NCBI GenBank assembly: GCA_965215475.1
Contig: OZ244061.1
Location: 1,550,001-1,614,000, forward strand
Source: Bin80 sp965215475
Lineage (GTDB): Bacteria; Bacteroidota; Rhodothermia; Rhodothermales; Bin80
Length of the DNA: 64,000 bases
Reading direction: 5' to 3'
Part shown: in pieces, positions 28,297 through 37,172 of the stretch
Numbering within the stretch: position 1 is the first letter of the stretch
How the letters are laid out: the number at the start of each line of letters is the position of its first letter
Notes under the pieces: model-generated
What the model was told of the DNA's origin: nothing
The model's input: only the letters and a program-made list of their open reading frames with translations
The model's database searches: none
Position numbers and translations under genes: made by a program

Positions 28297-28671
28297 CACC
28301 CCCTCATCTGAGGTTTATTAGACCGTTTGAAAAATAGGAATATTCATTCCATGGGAGAAGTGCGCCCATGCAATACGAATTGCAGTGAAATTGCCGATAT
28401 TACAACCAAAAAATAGAGGGAAATCGCTACGGTCAGGGTCAAAATCACCAAATTTGTATCCGTGATCATCAATCCGACACCCCAAAATTCAACCTTCATG
28501 AGAAATGATCAATTCTCAGATCAAATCGCTCCGTCATGAATATTATGGGATTGATCGTTCTGTCTCTTAAATATCACCGACATCCCACCTTTTAACAGAA
28601 ATGAGTAAATCAGGAAGAAAAATCTATTTTCTAAATCAATGATAATAGAATTCAACAGAAATTTGAATTCT
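28297..28671. other. Intergenic region after the IS1380 remnant
   Basis: 375 bp, AT-rich. It should contain the right end of the IS1380 element near 28300-28330 and the 3' region of the DUF4249 gene. I see no gene. Confidence 0.4.
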
Positions 28672-29637
28672 CTAATGTTCTTGAAAAATGGGAAAAATGA
28701 GTCTCGTATTGGTATAACCGGCAAAGACCCCCAAGCCATCGTTCACGTTAGAGTACATTGGAAATGGTTCTTCTATTAATGGATCATAGAATTCATTTCG
28801 CTCTAGGGACTTGAGATATTCATAATAATCTTCACTAAGAGAAGAAATGATAAGAAGTAATTCATTTCTTCCAGAATTGCGAGACAAATTATAAGTGATT
28901 CCACTCCATGAGTAAGACTTTCCATCAAACAATCTATCTGTAACGACAAATTCTTCACACGCAATTTGACCTATACTCCCTCCTCCACCATTAACTGGAT
29001 CAACCGCTACATCAATATCGTCTACATAGCCACATGACCATCCTAGATTATAATCATTAAGCGTAAGTCTTTGGTATATACTATCAGGGTCAGTTTCTTC
29101 CCTGCGAAACACACTTCTATATCGATAAATCCCTATTCTATAATAATTTAGGCCCGTTCTGTCTGAAAAAACAACTCTGAGTTGATATCGGGAAAGATCA
29201 TCAATTAGGTCAATAAACTCTGAAGATGGCGGCAGGGATTCAATTGAATAATCAGAAATATCAACGGATAATGGTGCCATAGAAACCGCTTCAATACTTG
29301 GTTTCTTTGGAAAATCTACCCGAAGTGTATACATCATCCCTTCCAAGGGCTCTACTCCTGAACTTGACATATACTTTCCCTTACCACCATATCTCAAAAT
29401 ATCAATCGTACTGGAGCCGTTTAAGATCTTGACGGTAGCATCTGTGATAAATTCCGTTGCCACATCTAGTTTCTCATTCGCCCCCAAACTTTGATGTAGT
29501 GTAACTGACCAAGGTGTATCTGGAGTAAAGAAGCTTGTCACTACGGGCTTTGAATCATATTCAGGCGCATCTATCTCAACAATGGTCTCACAACCTAAAC
29601 TGAGCACAACGAATAAAGAGAATAAAACTCTCATCAA
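28672..29637 (-). CDS. DUF4249 family lipoprotein, partner of a TonB receptor
   Basis: A 321-residue protein with a lipoprotein signal (VLFSLFVVLSLGC, Cys at about residue 16 from the first Met). The DUF4249 body follows: EIDAPEYDSKPVVTSFFTPD, VTLHQSLGANE, GMMYTLRVDFP and a conserved ending LLLIISSLSEDYYEYLKSLE. DUF4249 lipoproteins usually follow a TonB receptor and are thought to sit on the outer surface as an accessory for uptake; the substrate is unknown. It starts 5 bp after the receptor stop (29643), so both are one transcript. Confidence 0.85.
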   Translation of the reverse strand: MMRVLFSLFVVLSLGCETIVEIDAPEYDSKPVVTSFFTPDTPWSVTLHQSLGANEKLDVATEFITDATVKILNGSSTIDILRYGGKGKYMSSSGVEPLEGMMYTLRVDFPKKPSIEAVSMAPLSVDISDYSIESLPPSSEFIDLIDDLSRYQLRVVFSDRTGLNYYRIGIYRYRSVFRREETDPDSIYQRLTLNDYNLGWSCGYVDDIDVAVDPVNGGGGSIGQIACEEFVVTDRLFDGKSYSWSGITYNLSRNSGRNELLLIISSLSEDYYEYLKSLERNEFYDPLIEEPFPMYSNVNDGLGVFAGYTNTRLIFPIFQEH

Positions 29638-29642
29638 TCAAT

Positions 29643-32144
29643 TCAAAACTCGAGGCTGTAGTTGATAAAAGGAACGATCGGGAATGCACTAACCTCCTTG
29701 AAGATGAAGTAATTCAATTCATCACTTGACTCTTGATCAAACGCTTTTTCTGTCTGTAAAAGAAACGCATTGCGCCGGAAATAGGCATTATAGACTCCAA
29801 AGGACAATGTCCGGTCAGCCCATGCAAGTTGACGTTTGAGCTGCATAGATAGATCAAGGCGGTGATAAGCACTCGTTCTCGCAGAGTTTCTATCCCCGTA
29901 GTCTCGCACCGCGCGCGCGTGCTGATCATCAAAAAAATCTAGTGTTCTACCAGGATCATGTCGGTATCCGTAGAATTGGCCAACAGGTAACCAAACAGCT
30001 TGCCCAGTACCATACACCCACACCGCAGATAGATTAATAGACGATCTCAATCGCCAAATAGCGGCAACTGACACATCATGTAAGCGGTCAAATCGAAAAG
30101 GAAAAACTCGGCCACCATTTAAGTTGGGAAATTTTCTTTGTGTCTTCGTTAGACTATACCCGATCCATCCAGTAAGTCTACCTGTACTCTTGTGAATAAA
30201 TAATTCTCCACCATAAGACGAACCTTTACCAGTTTCAACTTGGGTTTCCCAGAAATCACTCGACATACTTGAAGTTCGTGCACCTTCTGAGTACTCTATG
30301 AGAGAATTCATCCACTTATAGAAGCCTTCAAAAGTAACTTCATAATTTCTCTTGGATGAACTCCATGCAAATCCAGAGGCCAATTGAGTTGCGTTCTGAG
30401 GGCGCACTTTTTCCGTCGCAGGAACCCATAAATCTAATGGAAGTGAGAGACCGTTTGCGACGGGTAATAAATGGGAATTTTGCCTCAATAGACTATAAGA
30501 GGTCTTGAAAGCCACGTTTTCTGAGAATTTCCACCTGGCATTCAATCTCGGTTCAAAAGAGATATACCTTCGGTTTCTGACGAAAAAACTTGAAGCATGA
30601 ACACCAGCATTGAGTGATAGATGTGACGATATCCTGACGTCATCTTCAATGTACGCATGGATTTCTGTTGCTCTGATTCTGGAATCTGGATGATACACCG
30701 TATCAACTGGCACAATATTTTCACCAAACTCTCGCTCTGAAAATATTCCAGTATTATACGAATGGATGGTACCTCCTGCACCGAATCGAATATGGTGAAT
30801 AAGATTTGGTGCATAGTCAAAGTCTATACGACCCATCACATCTGTGATCCCAGACAAGAAACTAGTTCGAAAAAAAGCAAAAATATTAGAACGATCATCC
30901 ATTTGATGAATTTGTTCACGGGCTCGCGTTCCGATCCGATAATGTGAGTATCCCAGCAATGTGTTTAAAAAAAACTTTCCACTCCACACTCGAGTCCAAC
31001 GCACGGTCGTTGATAGATTGCGCCATCCAAGATCTCCTTCACTTTCGTTTTGTGTATTGTCGGACTCTTGATTCCTTCGCTCTCGCCCGTATGAACGATC
31101 ACGGCCAGCATAAAAACTCAGATATACTCGATCCTTATCTGATGTAAGATAGTTGATCTTTGCACTGGCATCATAAAAATAATAGCCTGCTTTTTCAGTT
31201 TCGTCAAGGAACGGATACACGAGTAAATCAAGATATGTCCGTCTCGCAGAGACTATAAATGATGCTTTATTCTTTTTGACAGGCCCCTGAAAAGTGAAGC
31301 CTGAACCAATTATTCCCACGGAAGTGGTTCCTTCAAACTCCTTCATATTTCCCTCTTTCATCGTTATATCAACCACTGACGATAAACGTCCACCATAACG
31401 GGCAGGAATTCCACCCTTGATTAAGGTAACATCTTTGATTGCATCGCTGTTGAAAATACTCAGGAAACCGTACAGATGACTTGGGTTATAAATGGACACT
31501 CCATCCAGTAAAACTAGATTCTGGTCGGGGGTGCCACCCCGAATATACAAACCTGCTGTTCCTTCTCGACCCGATTGGACTCCTGGAAGTAACTGCAACG
31601 TCTTGAAAATATCTGTTTCTCCAGCTAAGACAGGAAGTGTACGAATAGTTTTAACTGGTAATTTTATTTGACTCATCTGAATCGCATCCACGGCTGATTC
31701 TCCAACAGCAGTGATTTCCAACTCTTCCAGTATAGCAATTTCAGGATTTAATTCAATATTTAATTGAATGTCTTCGGTTAAAACCAGATCAATCGTACTG
31801 GGAAGATACCCAACATGGGAAACAAGCAAACGCACCGAATCGGTAGGAACAGTGATGCTAAAAAATCCATACCGATTTGTCGTTGAACCAACCCCCATCT
31901 CAGGTACATAAACGGTCGCTCCAATTAAACTTTCAGAGCTCTTAACATCTACTACAAATCCACTAATCACATGATAAGATTTTTGTCTAATTTGGTCAAG
32001 TTCCTGAATCAGTGTAGTTCTATGGAGTATAGAATTCGATAACAGATGGGTGGTTGCATGGACTTTATAGACCATGAAAATCAGTACAACAGAGCAAACA
32101 AGACATGCGAAAAGTCGGGTCATTGATGCTGTATTTTCTTTCAT
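29643..32144 (-). CDS. TonB-dependent receptor paired with DUF4249
   Basis: ATG at 32144 (MKENTASMTRLFACLVC) is chosen over an in-frame GTG at 32171 that lacks a ribosome site; 833 residues. A signal segment is followed by a carboxypeptidase-like domain (ISGFVVDVKSSESLIGATVY near residue 65). The plug has LPGVQSGREGTAGLYIRGGT and NLVLLDGVSIYNPSHLYGF, and a barrel ends in an aromatic residue (NYSLEF). The GGTPDQNLVLLDG form is typical of receptors coupled to DUF4249 lipoproteins. It is not closely similar to the tandem receptors at 10118-15880. Confidence 0.9.
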   Translation of the reverse strand: MKENTASMTRLFACLVCSVVLIFMVYKVHATTHLLSNSILHRTTLIQELDQIRQKSYHVISGFVVDVKSSESLIGATVYVPEMGVGSTTNRYGFFSITVPTDSVRLLVSHVGYLPSTIDLVLTEDIQLNIELNPEIAILEELEITAVGESAVDAIQMSQIKLPVKTIRTLPVLAGETDIFKTLQLLPGVQSGREGTAGLYIRGGTPDQNLVLLDGVSIYNPSHLYGFLSIFNSDAIKDVTLIKGGIPARYGGRLSSVVDITMKEGNMKEFEGTTSVGIIGSGFTFQGPVKKNKASFIVSARRTYLDLLVYPFLDETEKAGYYFYDASAKINYLTSDKDRVYLSFYAGRDRSYGRERRNQESDNTQNESEGDLGWRNLSTTVRWTRVWSGKFFLNTLLGYSHYRIGTRAREQIHQMDDRSNIFAFFRTSFLSGITDVMGRIDFDYAPNLIHHIRFGAGGTIHSYNTGIFSEREFGENIVPVDTVYHPDSRIRATEIHAYIEDDVRISSHLSLNAGVHASSFFVRNRRYISFEPRLNARWKFSENVAFKTSYSLLRQNSHLLPVANGLSLPLDLWVPATEKVRPQNATQLASGFAWSSSKRNYEVTFEGFYKWMNSLIEYSEGARTSSMSSDFWETQVETGKGSSYGGELFIHKSTGRLTGWIGYSLTKTQRKFPNLNGGRVFPFRFDRLHDVSVAAIWRLRSSINLSAVWVYGTGQAVWLPVGQFYGYRHDPGRTLDFFDDQHARAVRDYGDRNSARTSAYHRLDLSMQLKRQLAWADRTLSFGVYNAYFRRNAFLLQTEKAFDQESSDELNYFIFKEVSAFPIVPFINYSLEF

Positions 32145-32374
32145 AATTTGAGATTTACCAAAAACGACCACTTACAACATAAAATTGGTGTGACTGATAA
32201 ACTCTTGGATATAGGGTCAGAGAATTTAGTAAGACTCAGGTAGTATATCAAACCTTGACTCTGATGACTTTTGCAAAACCGCAGGATAAACTCGTGAAAA
32301 TGCATCTCAAATGCCCCCAGCTACATTTCTGATGAAACGCGGATGTTTTGCAAAAAACCTCTGAATTAGGCGTC

Positions 32375-32929
32375 CTAATCTATTTTATGTTGGTTTGGAA
32401 GTCTACTCACACCAGCAATGATTGCAGAATGGTGACTCCGAGTCCCTCTTCCGCCTGTTCTCCCTATCGTGGCTGATGTGTGTGTCGTGCCAGATGCACT
32501 TCTGCTTCCGTGAGATGTCTCCACGGTAACATAAACCGATACACGTAGAGTGGAAGGTAGATCAACTTGAGAAATATAGTCTAAAAAATATCCGCCATTT
32601 TGCGATCTATACTTGAAGAGCTGAGTATGGGCAATCCCTCTCCTCGCCCTAATCCATGTTGAATAAGATGTGTTCCACATCAAAACCGCGCCAGGCGCAT
32701 TGGAAGTATATTGATTATCATTTTGATTCACTCTAAGACTAGGATAATTAAAATCAGCGACACACATATCTGTATATCTGATGGATCTGGCAGGGTGGAG
32801 TCCACCCGCGAAACCAAAATTGTCAGGTGGACCACAGAGGTACTCAGGATCAGATGGAATGCTTGATTTTCTTAGAGTGAATAAATCAGATATGCGTTGT
32901 GCACCATGCTGCTGCATAAGTTCCGATAA
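32375..32929 (-). pseudogene. Lipoprotein gene, 3' part, cut by ISL3 copy 2
   Basis: Continuation of the gene starting at 34732. Removing the 1270-bp ISL3 element and one 8-bp target duplicate (32930-32937) joins codon DY at 34208 to LSEL at 32929 with the frame preserved. The rebuilt protein is 359 residues. This part reads MQQHGAQRISDLFTLRKSS, then YLCGPPDNFGFAGGLHP and a beta-rich region with repeated Thr/Ser to the stop at 32375. I do not recognise a family. Because the frame is intact on both sides, the insertion looks recent. Confidence 0.75.
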
Positions 32930-32967
32930 ATAATCTTGGTTCTATCACCATTTGTATGGAATTGATT

Positions 32968-32988
32968 AATTTTGGTTTCACCAAAATT
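32968..32988 (+). terminator. Hairpin upstream of the ISL3 transposase (copy 2)
   Basis: Same 9-bp stem, TTC loop and following T-rich tract as at 19512-19532; predicted to insulate the transposase gene from outside transcription. Confidence 0.5.
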
Positions 32989-32995
32989 ATTTTTC

Positions 32996-33616
32996 ATGCT
33001 TGATACTTATTTAAAAAATTCAATGCATCAGTGGTTAGATTTAGATTCTTGCTGGAGTATTGATCATGTGGAAACCAATGTGAAGAAGGGGCGAGTGGAT
33101 CTTTATATTTCTCATTCGGGGAAGGATCTTGTATGCCCAGATACGGGTGAGTCTGGTACCTTGTATGACCATCGCAAGAAGCGTCAATGGCGCCACCTGG
33201 ATCTCTTTCATTTCAAGTGTTTTCTTCACTGTAGGATTCCCCGTGTACTGACTCCTAATGGTCCGAAGACGATCATCATTCCTTGGGCGGCTCCATCCAG
33301 TCGAGTCACCTATGCGTTTGAATGTTTTGCCATTCGTCTGCTGAAAGCAACTAAGACCAAAACAGCAGATCTTCTTCGGTGCGGATTTAACCAGCTCCAT
33401 CGTATTATGCACCGTGCTGTTGAACGCGGAGAGTCACGCAGATCTCTGGCAGGAATTCACCATATCAGTATTGATGAAAAGGCCCTCAAGCGCGGACATA
33501 CCTATGCAACGATTGTGAGTGATTCGGATCGTGGAGTGGTCATTGATGTTGGACCGGGACGGACGAAAAAAGGCACGATAGAACTCTTAGAATGCCTTTT
33601 AGGGCAAATCAGATAG
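32996..33616 (+). CDS. ISL3-family transposase, N-terminal reading frame (copy 2)
   Basis: Identical in translation to the 19540-20160 frame: Cys-rich N-terminal zinc-binding region, helix-turn-helix, first catalytic Asp in ISIDEKAL. It ends at TAG 33616 in the same place, so the split is a property of the element and not a random lesion of one copy. Confidence 0.85.
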   Translation: MLDTYLKNSMHQWLDLDSCWSIDHVETNVKKGRVDLYISHSGKDLVCPDTGESGTLYDHRKKRQWRHLDLFHFKCFLHCRIPRVLTPNGPKTIIIPWAAPSSRVTYAFECFAIRLLKATKTKTADLLRCGFNQLHRIMHRAVERGESRRSLAGIHHISIDEKALKRGHTYATIVSDSDRGVVIDVGPGRTKKGTIELLECLLGQIR

Positions 33617-34200
33617 AGACGATATCTACGGATATGTGGAAGGCCTTCATTGGAGCGGTTGCAAAGGTGTTCCCCCATGCCCTCATGATTCACGATCGGT
33701 TTCATTGTATCCAGTATCTCAATCAAGCCATCAATCAAGTACGAAGGCGGGAGGTCAAACAGCATCCAGAACTCAAAGGGAGCCGATATGCACTGTTGAA
33801 AAACGAAAACAATCGTACGGAAAAACAGGAAGACATCTTCCAAGTGGTGAAGGAATCCAACCTCAATGTGAGTGTCGCTTGGCGGTTACGGGAAGATTTC
33901 AAAGCCATCTTTGAATGTGCATCGTTAAAAGAAGCGAAAGCGTATCTCAACTTATGGCTTGACGAGGTGAACGAGGCTGGTGTCAAAGAAGTCATGAAAG
34001 TTGCAGACATGTGTAAGAATCACTTTGATGGCGTCTGCAACGCATTATGGAACCGTCAGTCCAATGCAAAAGCAGAGAGGATTAATGGAAAAATTCAAGA
34101 GATCAAAACCATGGGTAGAGGATATAGAACCTTTGAAAATTTCAGAGTTGCTATTCTCTTCTTTTGTGGCGGTCTGGATCTCTATCCACACGATTCGTGA
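33547..34200 (+). CDS. ISL3-family transposase, C-terminal reading frame (copy 2)
   Basis: Open from 33547, first ATG 33592. Same protein as the 20136-20744 frame, with second catalytic Asp (ISTDMW) and the Glu (KAERINGKIQ). The one base difference from copy 1 (near 33740) is silent in this frame (GTA to GTA/CGA context: arginine kept as AGA versus CGA). Confidence 0.85.
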   Translation, partial: CWTGTDEKRHDRTLRMPFRANQIETISTDMWKAFIGAVAKVFPHALMIHDRFHCIQYLNQAINQVRRREVKQHPELKGSRYALLKNENNRTEKQEDIFQVVKESNLNVSVAWRLREDFKAIFECASLKEAKAYLNLWLDEVNEAGVKEVMKVADMCKNHFDGVCNALWNRQSNAKAERINGKIQEIKTMGRGYRTFENFRVAILFFCGGLDLYPHDS

Positions 34201-34207
34201 TAGAACC

Positions 34208-34732
34208 ATAATCTTTTACTTCCTGAAAAGGATCAAAAACTACAAGATCCAATTCTTCGTACCTTGGATGCCCAAAATGTTGCTTCTTATACGAAGTCTC
34301 TAAGAGAGTGTACAGAGTATCCTCGATGATCAGTTGCCCCTGATAATTCACAAGTGCCAATTCTTCTGATGGTACAAAGTATCGATATTCCAAATACTGC
34401 TGAAGATTTTCATGAATCAAAATAGGTGCCCCGGTTAAGCGAGAATTTTCGGCAATCAAGTCTGCGGATGTATAAAAATCATCATACGATCTGAATCGTT
34501 TAATTGGCTGTTGATCGGGATAAAACTCTATTTGAGGCTCCTTATCGGCAACATCCTCTTCAGAGATTTGACTTAGTTTAGCCATCAAATCTAAATCAAC
34601 TTCTACATATTCGTACACTAGTTCTGATTTATTATCCTTCGCAATAAAAAGCTCAGAACCTGAATCGCAACCGAAATACGCAACACAACAAACAAGGATT
34701 ACTGCAAAACGGAAAGTAGACTTATTAATCAT
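34208..34732 (-). pseudogene. Lipoprotein gene, 5' part, cut by ISL3 copy 2
   Basis: ATG at 34732 opens a lipoprotein signal peptide (STFRFAVILVCCVAYFGC, Cys at about residue 22). It continues as an acidic, helix-rich segment (EVDLDLMAKLSQISEEDVAD, then YVPSEELALVNYQGQL-like text), 175 codons to the insertion point. The other half is at 32375-32929. The intact gene would be the first of a group ahead of the TonB receptor at 32144 (gap about 230 bp), so it may have been an accessory surface protein for that receptor. Family unknown. Confidence 0.75.
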
Positions 34733-35112
34733 GATATCGGAAGCTTAGTACGATAGAGAATAAGTGATAAGTTTCTTGCAAATCCATTTCAATTGAGCGC
34801 AAATTATTGCTGGAGTCTCAGAGATAATATTAAAATGCTGGAAAACAACCTCCATGCTTTTTATACAAGACTACCTTTAATTGTGTTCTAAAATGGCTCT
34901 TGCAAAACCCTCTCAATTGAGTACAAATTATTGCTCTGAAGATTCCTAAATGGATATTTTTCAGTTCATTACAGAGGTTTTGCAAGAACTTCCTAATATC
35001 TGAAATTTCTCATTTATTTTCACCTGTGAATTTCATGTTCGTTTAGCCAACTGTAACAGGATGATTTTGTTGTTAGTGCATACGGTTTTGTGACCGAATC
35101 CAAATTCAACTT
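34733..35112. other. Intergenic region with repeats
   Basis: 380 bp between the sigma-factor gene end and the lipoprotein gene start. It contains an imperfect direct repeat of 37 bp (34775-34811 and 34899-34935, 5 mismatches). It also has an inverted pair, CTTGCAAAACCCTCT near 34899 and AGAGGTTTTGCAAG near 34973. No gene. Confidence 0.6.
34775..34935. repeat. Pair of 37-bp imperfect direct repeats
   Basis: Units at 34775-34811 and 34899-34935 share the core TCAATTGAG and CAAATTATTGCT; 32 of 37 positions agree by eye. They may be traces of a small non-autonomous element or a duplicated operator in front of the lipoprotein gene. Confidence 0.6.
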
Positions 35113-35724
35113 TCACAACGAATCCCGCTTATCCCTCAAGCGCATATACAACAATCTCCTAGCCCGAAAAATATGCGCCTTAACGGTTCCGAGTGGAAGC
35201 TCCAGTTCCTGGGCAATTTCCTCGTAAGATTTTTCTTGCTGATGCCGCATTACAATCACCCTGTGGTACTTGTGAGGCAGTGAATCAATCGCTTCTTGGA
35301 TGATATTCGTTCGCTGCCCGCCCTCAATTCTACGATCCGGTCGATACGTGATGTCGGGAACCTGTTGACGAACTTCTCCCTTTTTAGTTTGTGTTGGCTT
35401 GTCCAGCGAAGTTGTAGCTAACCTCCGTTTGCGCTTATAATCAATCGCGTGATTGGATGCAATCTTGTAAAGCCATGTCGAAAAAGCATAACTGGTAGAA
35501 TAGGATTCTAAGGCCTTGAAGGCTTTCATGAATGCCTCCTGAACTAAATCTTCGATCCCTTTAGTCTCTCCAATCGTACGCTTGATGTGTAGAGATAATC
35601 CTTTCTGATATTTTTGCACAAGCAATGCGTACGCACGCTGATCCCCTTCTAGTGCACGGGAAACTAGTTCACGATCCTTCTGACTGGACGTTGACCCCCC
35701 GGTCTTCGTCTGATCTTCAGGCAT
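35113..35724 (-). CDS. RNA polymerase sigma factor, ECF type
   Basis: About 203 residues from ATG 35724 (MPEDQTKTGG; TTG and GTG codons lie 3-4 codons upstream in frame). Region 2 has DLVQEAFMKAFKALESY and FSTWLYKIASNHAIDYKRK. Region 4 has LPHKYHRVIVMRHQQEKSYE and ELELPLGTVKAHIFRARRLL, a complete helix-turn-helix. No anti-sigma gene is adjacent; the upstream neighbour, 27 bp away on the same strand, is an Lrp-type regulator, so the two are probably co-transcribed. The regulon cannot be told. Confidence 0.92.
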   Translation of the reverse strand: MPEDQTKTGGSTSSQKDRELVSRALEGDQRAYALLVQKYQKGLSLHIKRTIGETKGIEDLVQEAFMKAFKALESYSTSYAFSTWLYKIASNHAIDYKRKRRLATTSLDKPTQTKKGEVRQQVPDITYRPDRRIEGGQRTNIIQEAIDSLPHKYHRVIVMRHQQEKSYEEIAQELELPLGTVKAHIFRARRLLYMRLRDKRDSL

Positions 35725-35751
35725 TCCGTTCACCAATCATGTACGACAAGG

Positions 35752-36231
35752 CTAGTCGAGTTCTATATCAGGAGACACTGGGAGTTCATGGATCTCTTTA
35801 TAGGTACTCAAAACAATGCTAGTCTTCGTACCGGTAACCCCTGGCCAGGATTGAATACTCCCGAGCAACCGCTCTAAAGATGTGGTATTTTGCGAGCGCA
35901 CCTTCAGAATATGAGAGCCCTCCCCCGTTATGGAATGCGCTTCCAGTACTTCAGTGCAACCGCTAACATGTTCAATGAGTGTGGCATAGTTACTCGACGA
36001 ATCCACTACAACACGAATAAACGCGGTAATATCAAACCCCAATGACTTTGGATCCACAATGGCATGATAACCCATAAGGAACCCGTTTTTCTCAAGCTTG
36101 CGCATCCGGTCGCTCACACTTGTCATACTTAACCCGACGCGGGCCGCGATGTCAACCCGCTTCATTCTGCCTGATGTCTGTAACAGATTCAGGATGCGAG
36201 CATCTATTTTGTCAATCTTCTTACTAACCAT
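35752..36231 (-). CDS. Lrp/AsnC-family transcriptional regulator
   Basis: 159 residues. The N-terminal winged helix-turn-helix (DARILNLLQTSGRMKRVDIA, then VGLSMTSVSDRMRKLEKNG) is followed by the RAM/Lrp ligand-binding domain (GYHAIVDPKSLGFDITAFI, then CTEVLEAHSITGEGSHILKV). This family responds to amino acids or related small molecules and binds DNA as dimers to octamers. It precedes the ECF sigma gene in the same direction. Confidence 0.93.
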   Translation of the reverse strand: MVSKKIDKIDARILNLLQTSGRMKRVDIAARVGLSMTSVSDRMRKLEKNGFLMGYHAIVDPKSLGFDITAFIRVVVDSSSNYATLIEHVSGCTEVLEAHSITGEGSHILKVRSQNTTSLERLLGSIQSWPGVTGTKTSIVLSTYKEIHELPVSPDIELD

Positions 36232-36324
36232 TTTCGTTGGATGCCTTGGTTATGATTTGACCTGACCTACTACTTCCTTCATCTTCATGGAAAAATAAGC
36301 ACATCAAAATCATTAGACTGAAAT

Positions 36325-37014
36325 TTACTCAGATTTGATGACATTTTCCTGAAAGAGTTTCTGAGGACTTTCGCATGGCCCCGATAGGTAATAATTGAGA
36401 TTGCCTGTATCAATTTCAATAATATCTACGCTGCGTTCATATCGCAACCATCGGACGGTATCCAACTCAGTCACAGAAGAATTCCATTGTGAAACAACTT
36501 TTGATCCTAATAAATTGATCCCCATAGACCGAATAGGGGTAAGGCAGTAATCTCCAAGTCTCGTCAAAAAAAGTGCTACTACTTGATCTGGAGGCGTACC
36601 ATACTCATCTTTCCTTGCTTCTGGAGCAGCAGCCGTAATTTGGCAATCTCGCTTTTTAACTACTTGATCACTCATACCCATTACACCCTCCGAGAGAATG
36701 AGATTTTTCAGAGATATTCCACCATCAGACCGCTCATTCACTGTAAAGTGAATGAGCGGTTCCATATTGATACATGTATCTTTTTCAAATTCAGACGTAT
36801 CCATCTCCGTATAGTAGCCAATTCCCTACCATCTTTGTGATACATAGTGAAACCTGAATCCATGAAGAGTTAGCCTATGGAACTTCATGGAATCAAAGCG
36901 ATGAGACAGATTCGCCACCTGATCACCTACTGATCCAAGAGAATCTTGTGCCATAGGTGAGGTAGACAGTAACCCGAAAACGAAGAGAGACGTAGCGAAC
37001 GTGAGATTTTTCAT
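36325..37014 (-). pseudogene. Secreted protein gene split by an amber codon
   Basis: ATG at 37014 opens a signal peptide (MKNLTFATSLFVFGLLSTSP, cleavage after MAQ). The frame meets TAG at 36828-36826, after HYVSQRW. It continues in the same frame without any other stop (GIGYYTEMDTSEFEKD...) to 36325. The joined protein would be about 229 residues, and the part before the stop is only 62. An alternative is a separate cytosolic gene starting at ATG 36804. No family recognised; the sequence around the stop alternates as in a beta-barrel strand. Confidence 0.55.
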
Positions 37015-37092
37015 CTTATCGTCGTAAAACGGGAACCGAATCAACTCTAGTATACGTATTCCCAACGTGATAAGCCTTAATTTGGTCCAATC

Positions 37093-37166
37093 GGGCCCAT
37101 AGCTCAGTCGGTTAGAGCAGCGGACTCATAATCCGTCGGTCGGGGGTTCAAGTCCCTCTGGGCCCA
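37093..37166 (+). tRNA. tRNA with CAT anticodon (Met elongator or Ile2)
   Basis: A complete cloverleaf can be folded. The acceptor stem is GGGCCCA/TGGGCCC with discriminator A, the D-arm AGCTCAGTCGGTTAGAGC, the anticodon stem-loop GCGGA-CTCATAA-TCCGT (anticodon CAT), and the T-arm GGGGGTTCAAGTCCCTC. The initiator-specific GGG/CCC pairs of the anticodon stem are absent, so it is not tRNA-fMet. Whether it is Met elongator or lysidine-modified Ile2 cannot be decided by eye. CCA is not encoded. It ends 6 bp from the convergent feoB stop. Confidence 0.95.
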
Positions 37167-37172
37167 CATCTA

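Larger units (their letters stand above)
32938..34207 (+). mobile_element. ISL3-family insertion sequence, copy 2 (complete)
   Basis: 1270 bp, same terminal repeats (GGTTCTATCAC) and virtually the same sequence as 19482-20751. It is flanked by an 8-bp duplication ATAATCTT (32930-32937 and 34208-34215). It sits in the middle of a lipoprotein gene of opposite orientation. Confidence 0.95.

Noticed and set aside
32375..32917. Stand-alone 180-residue gene starting MQQHGAQ
   Set aside because: The frame continues upstream of that Met and joins perfectly to the lipoprotein 5' part once the ISL3 element is removed, so it is not a separate gene.
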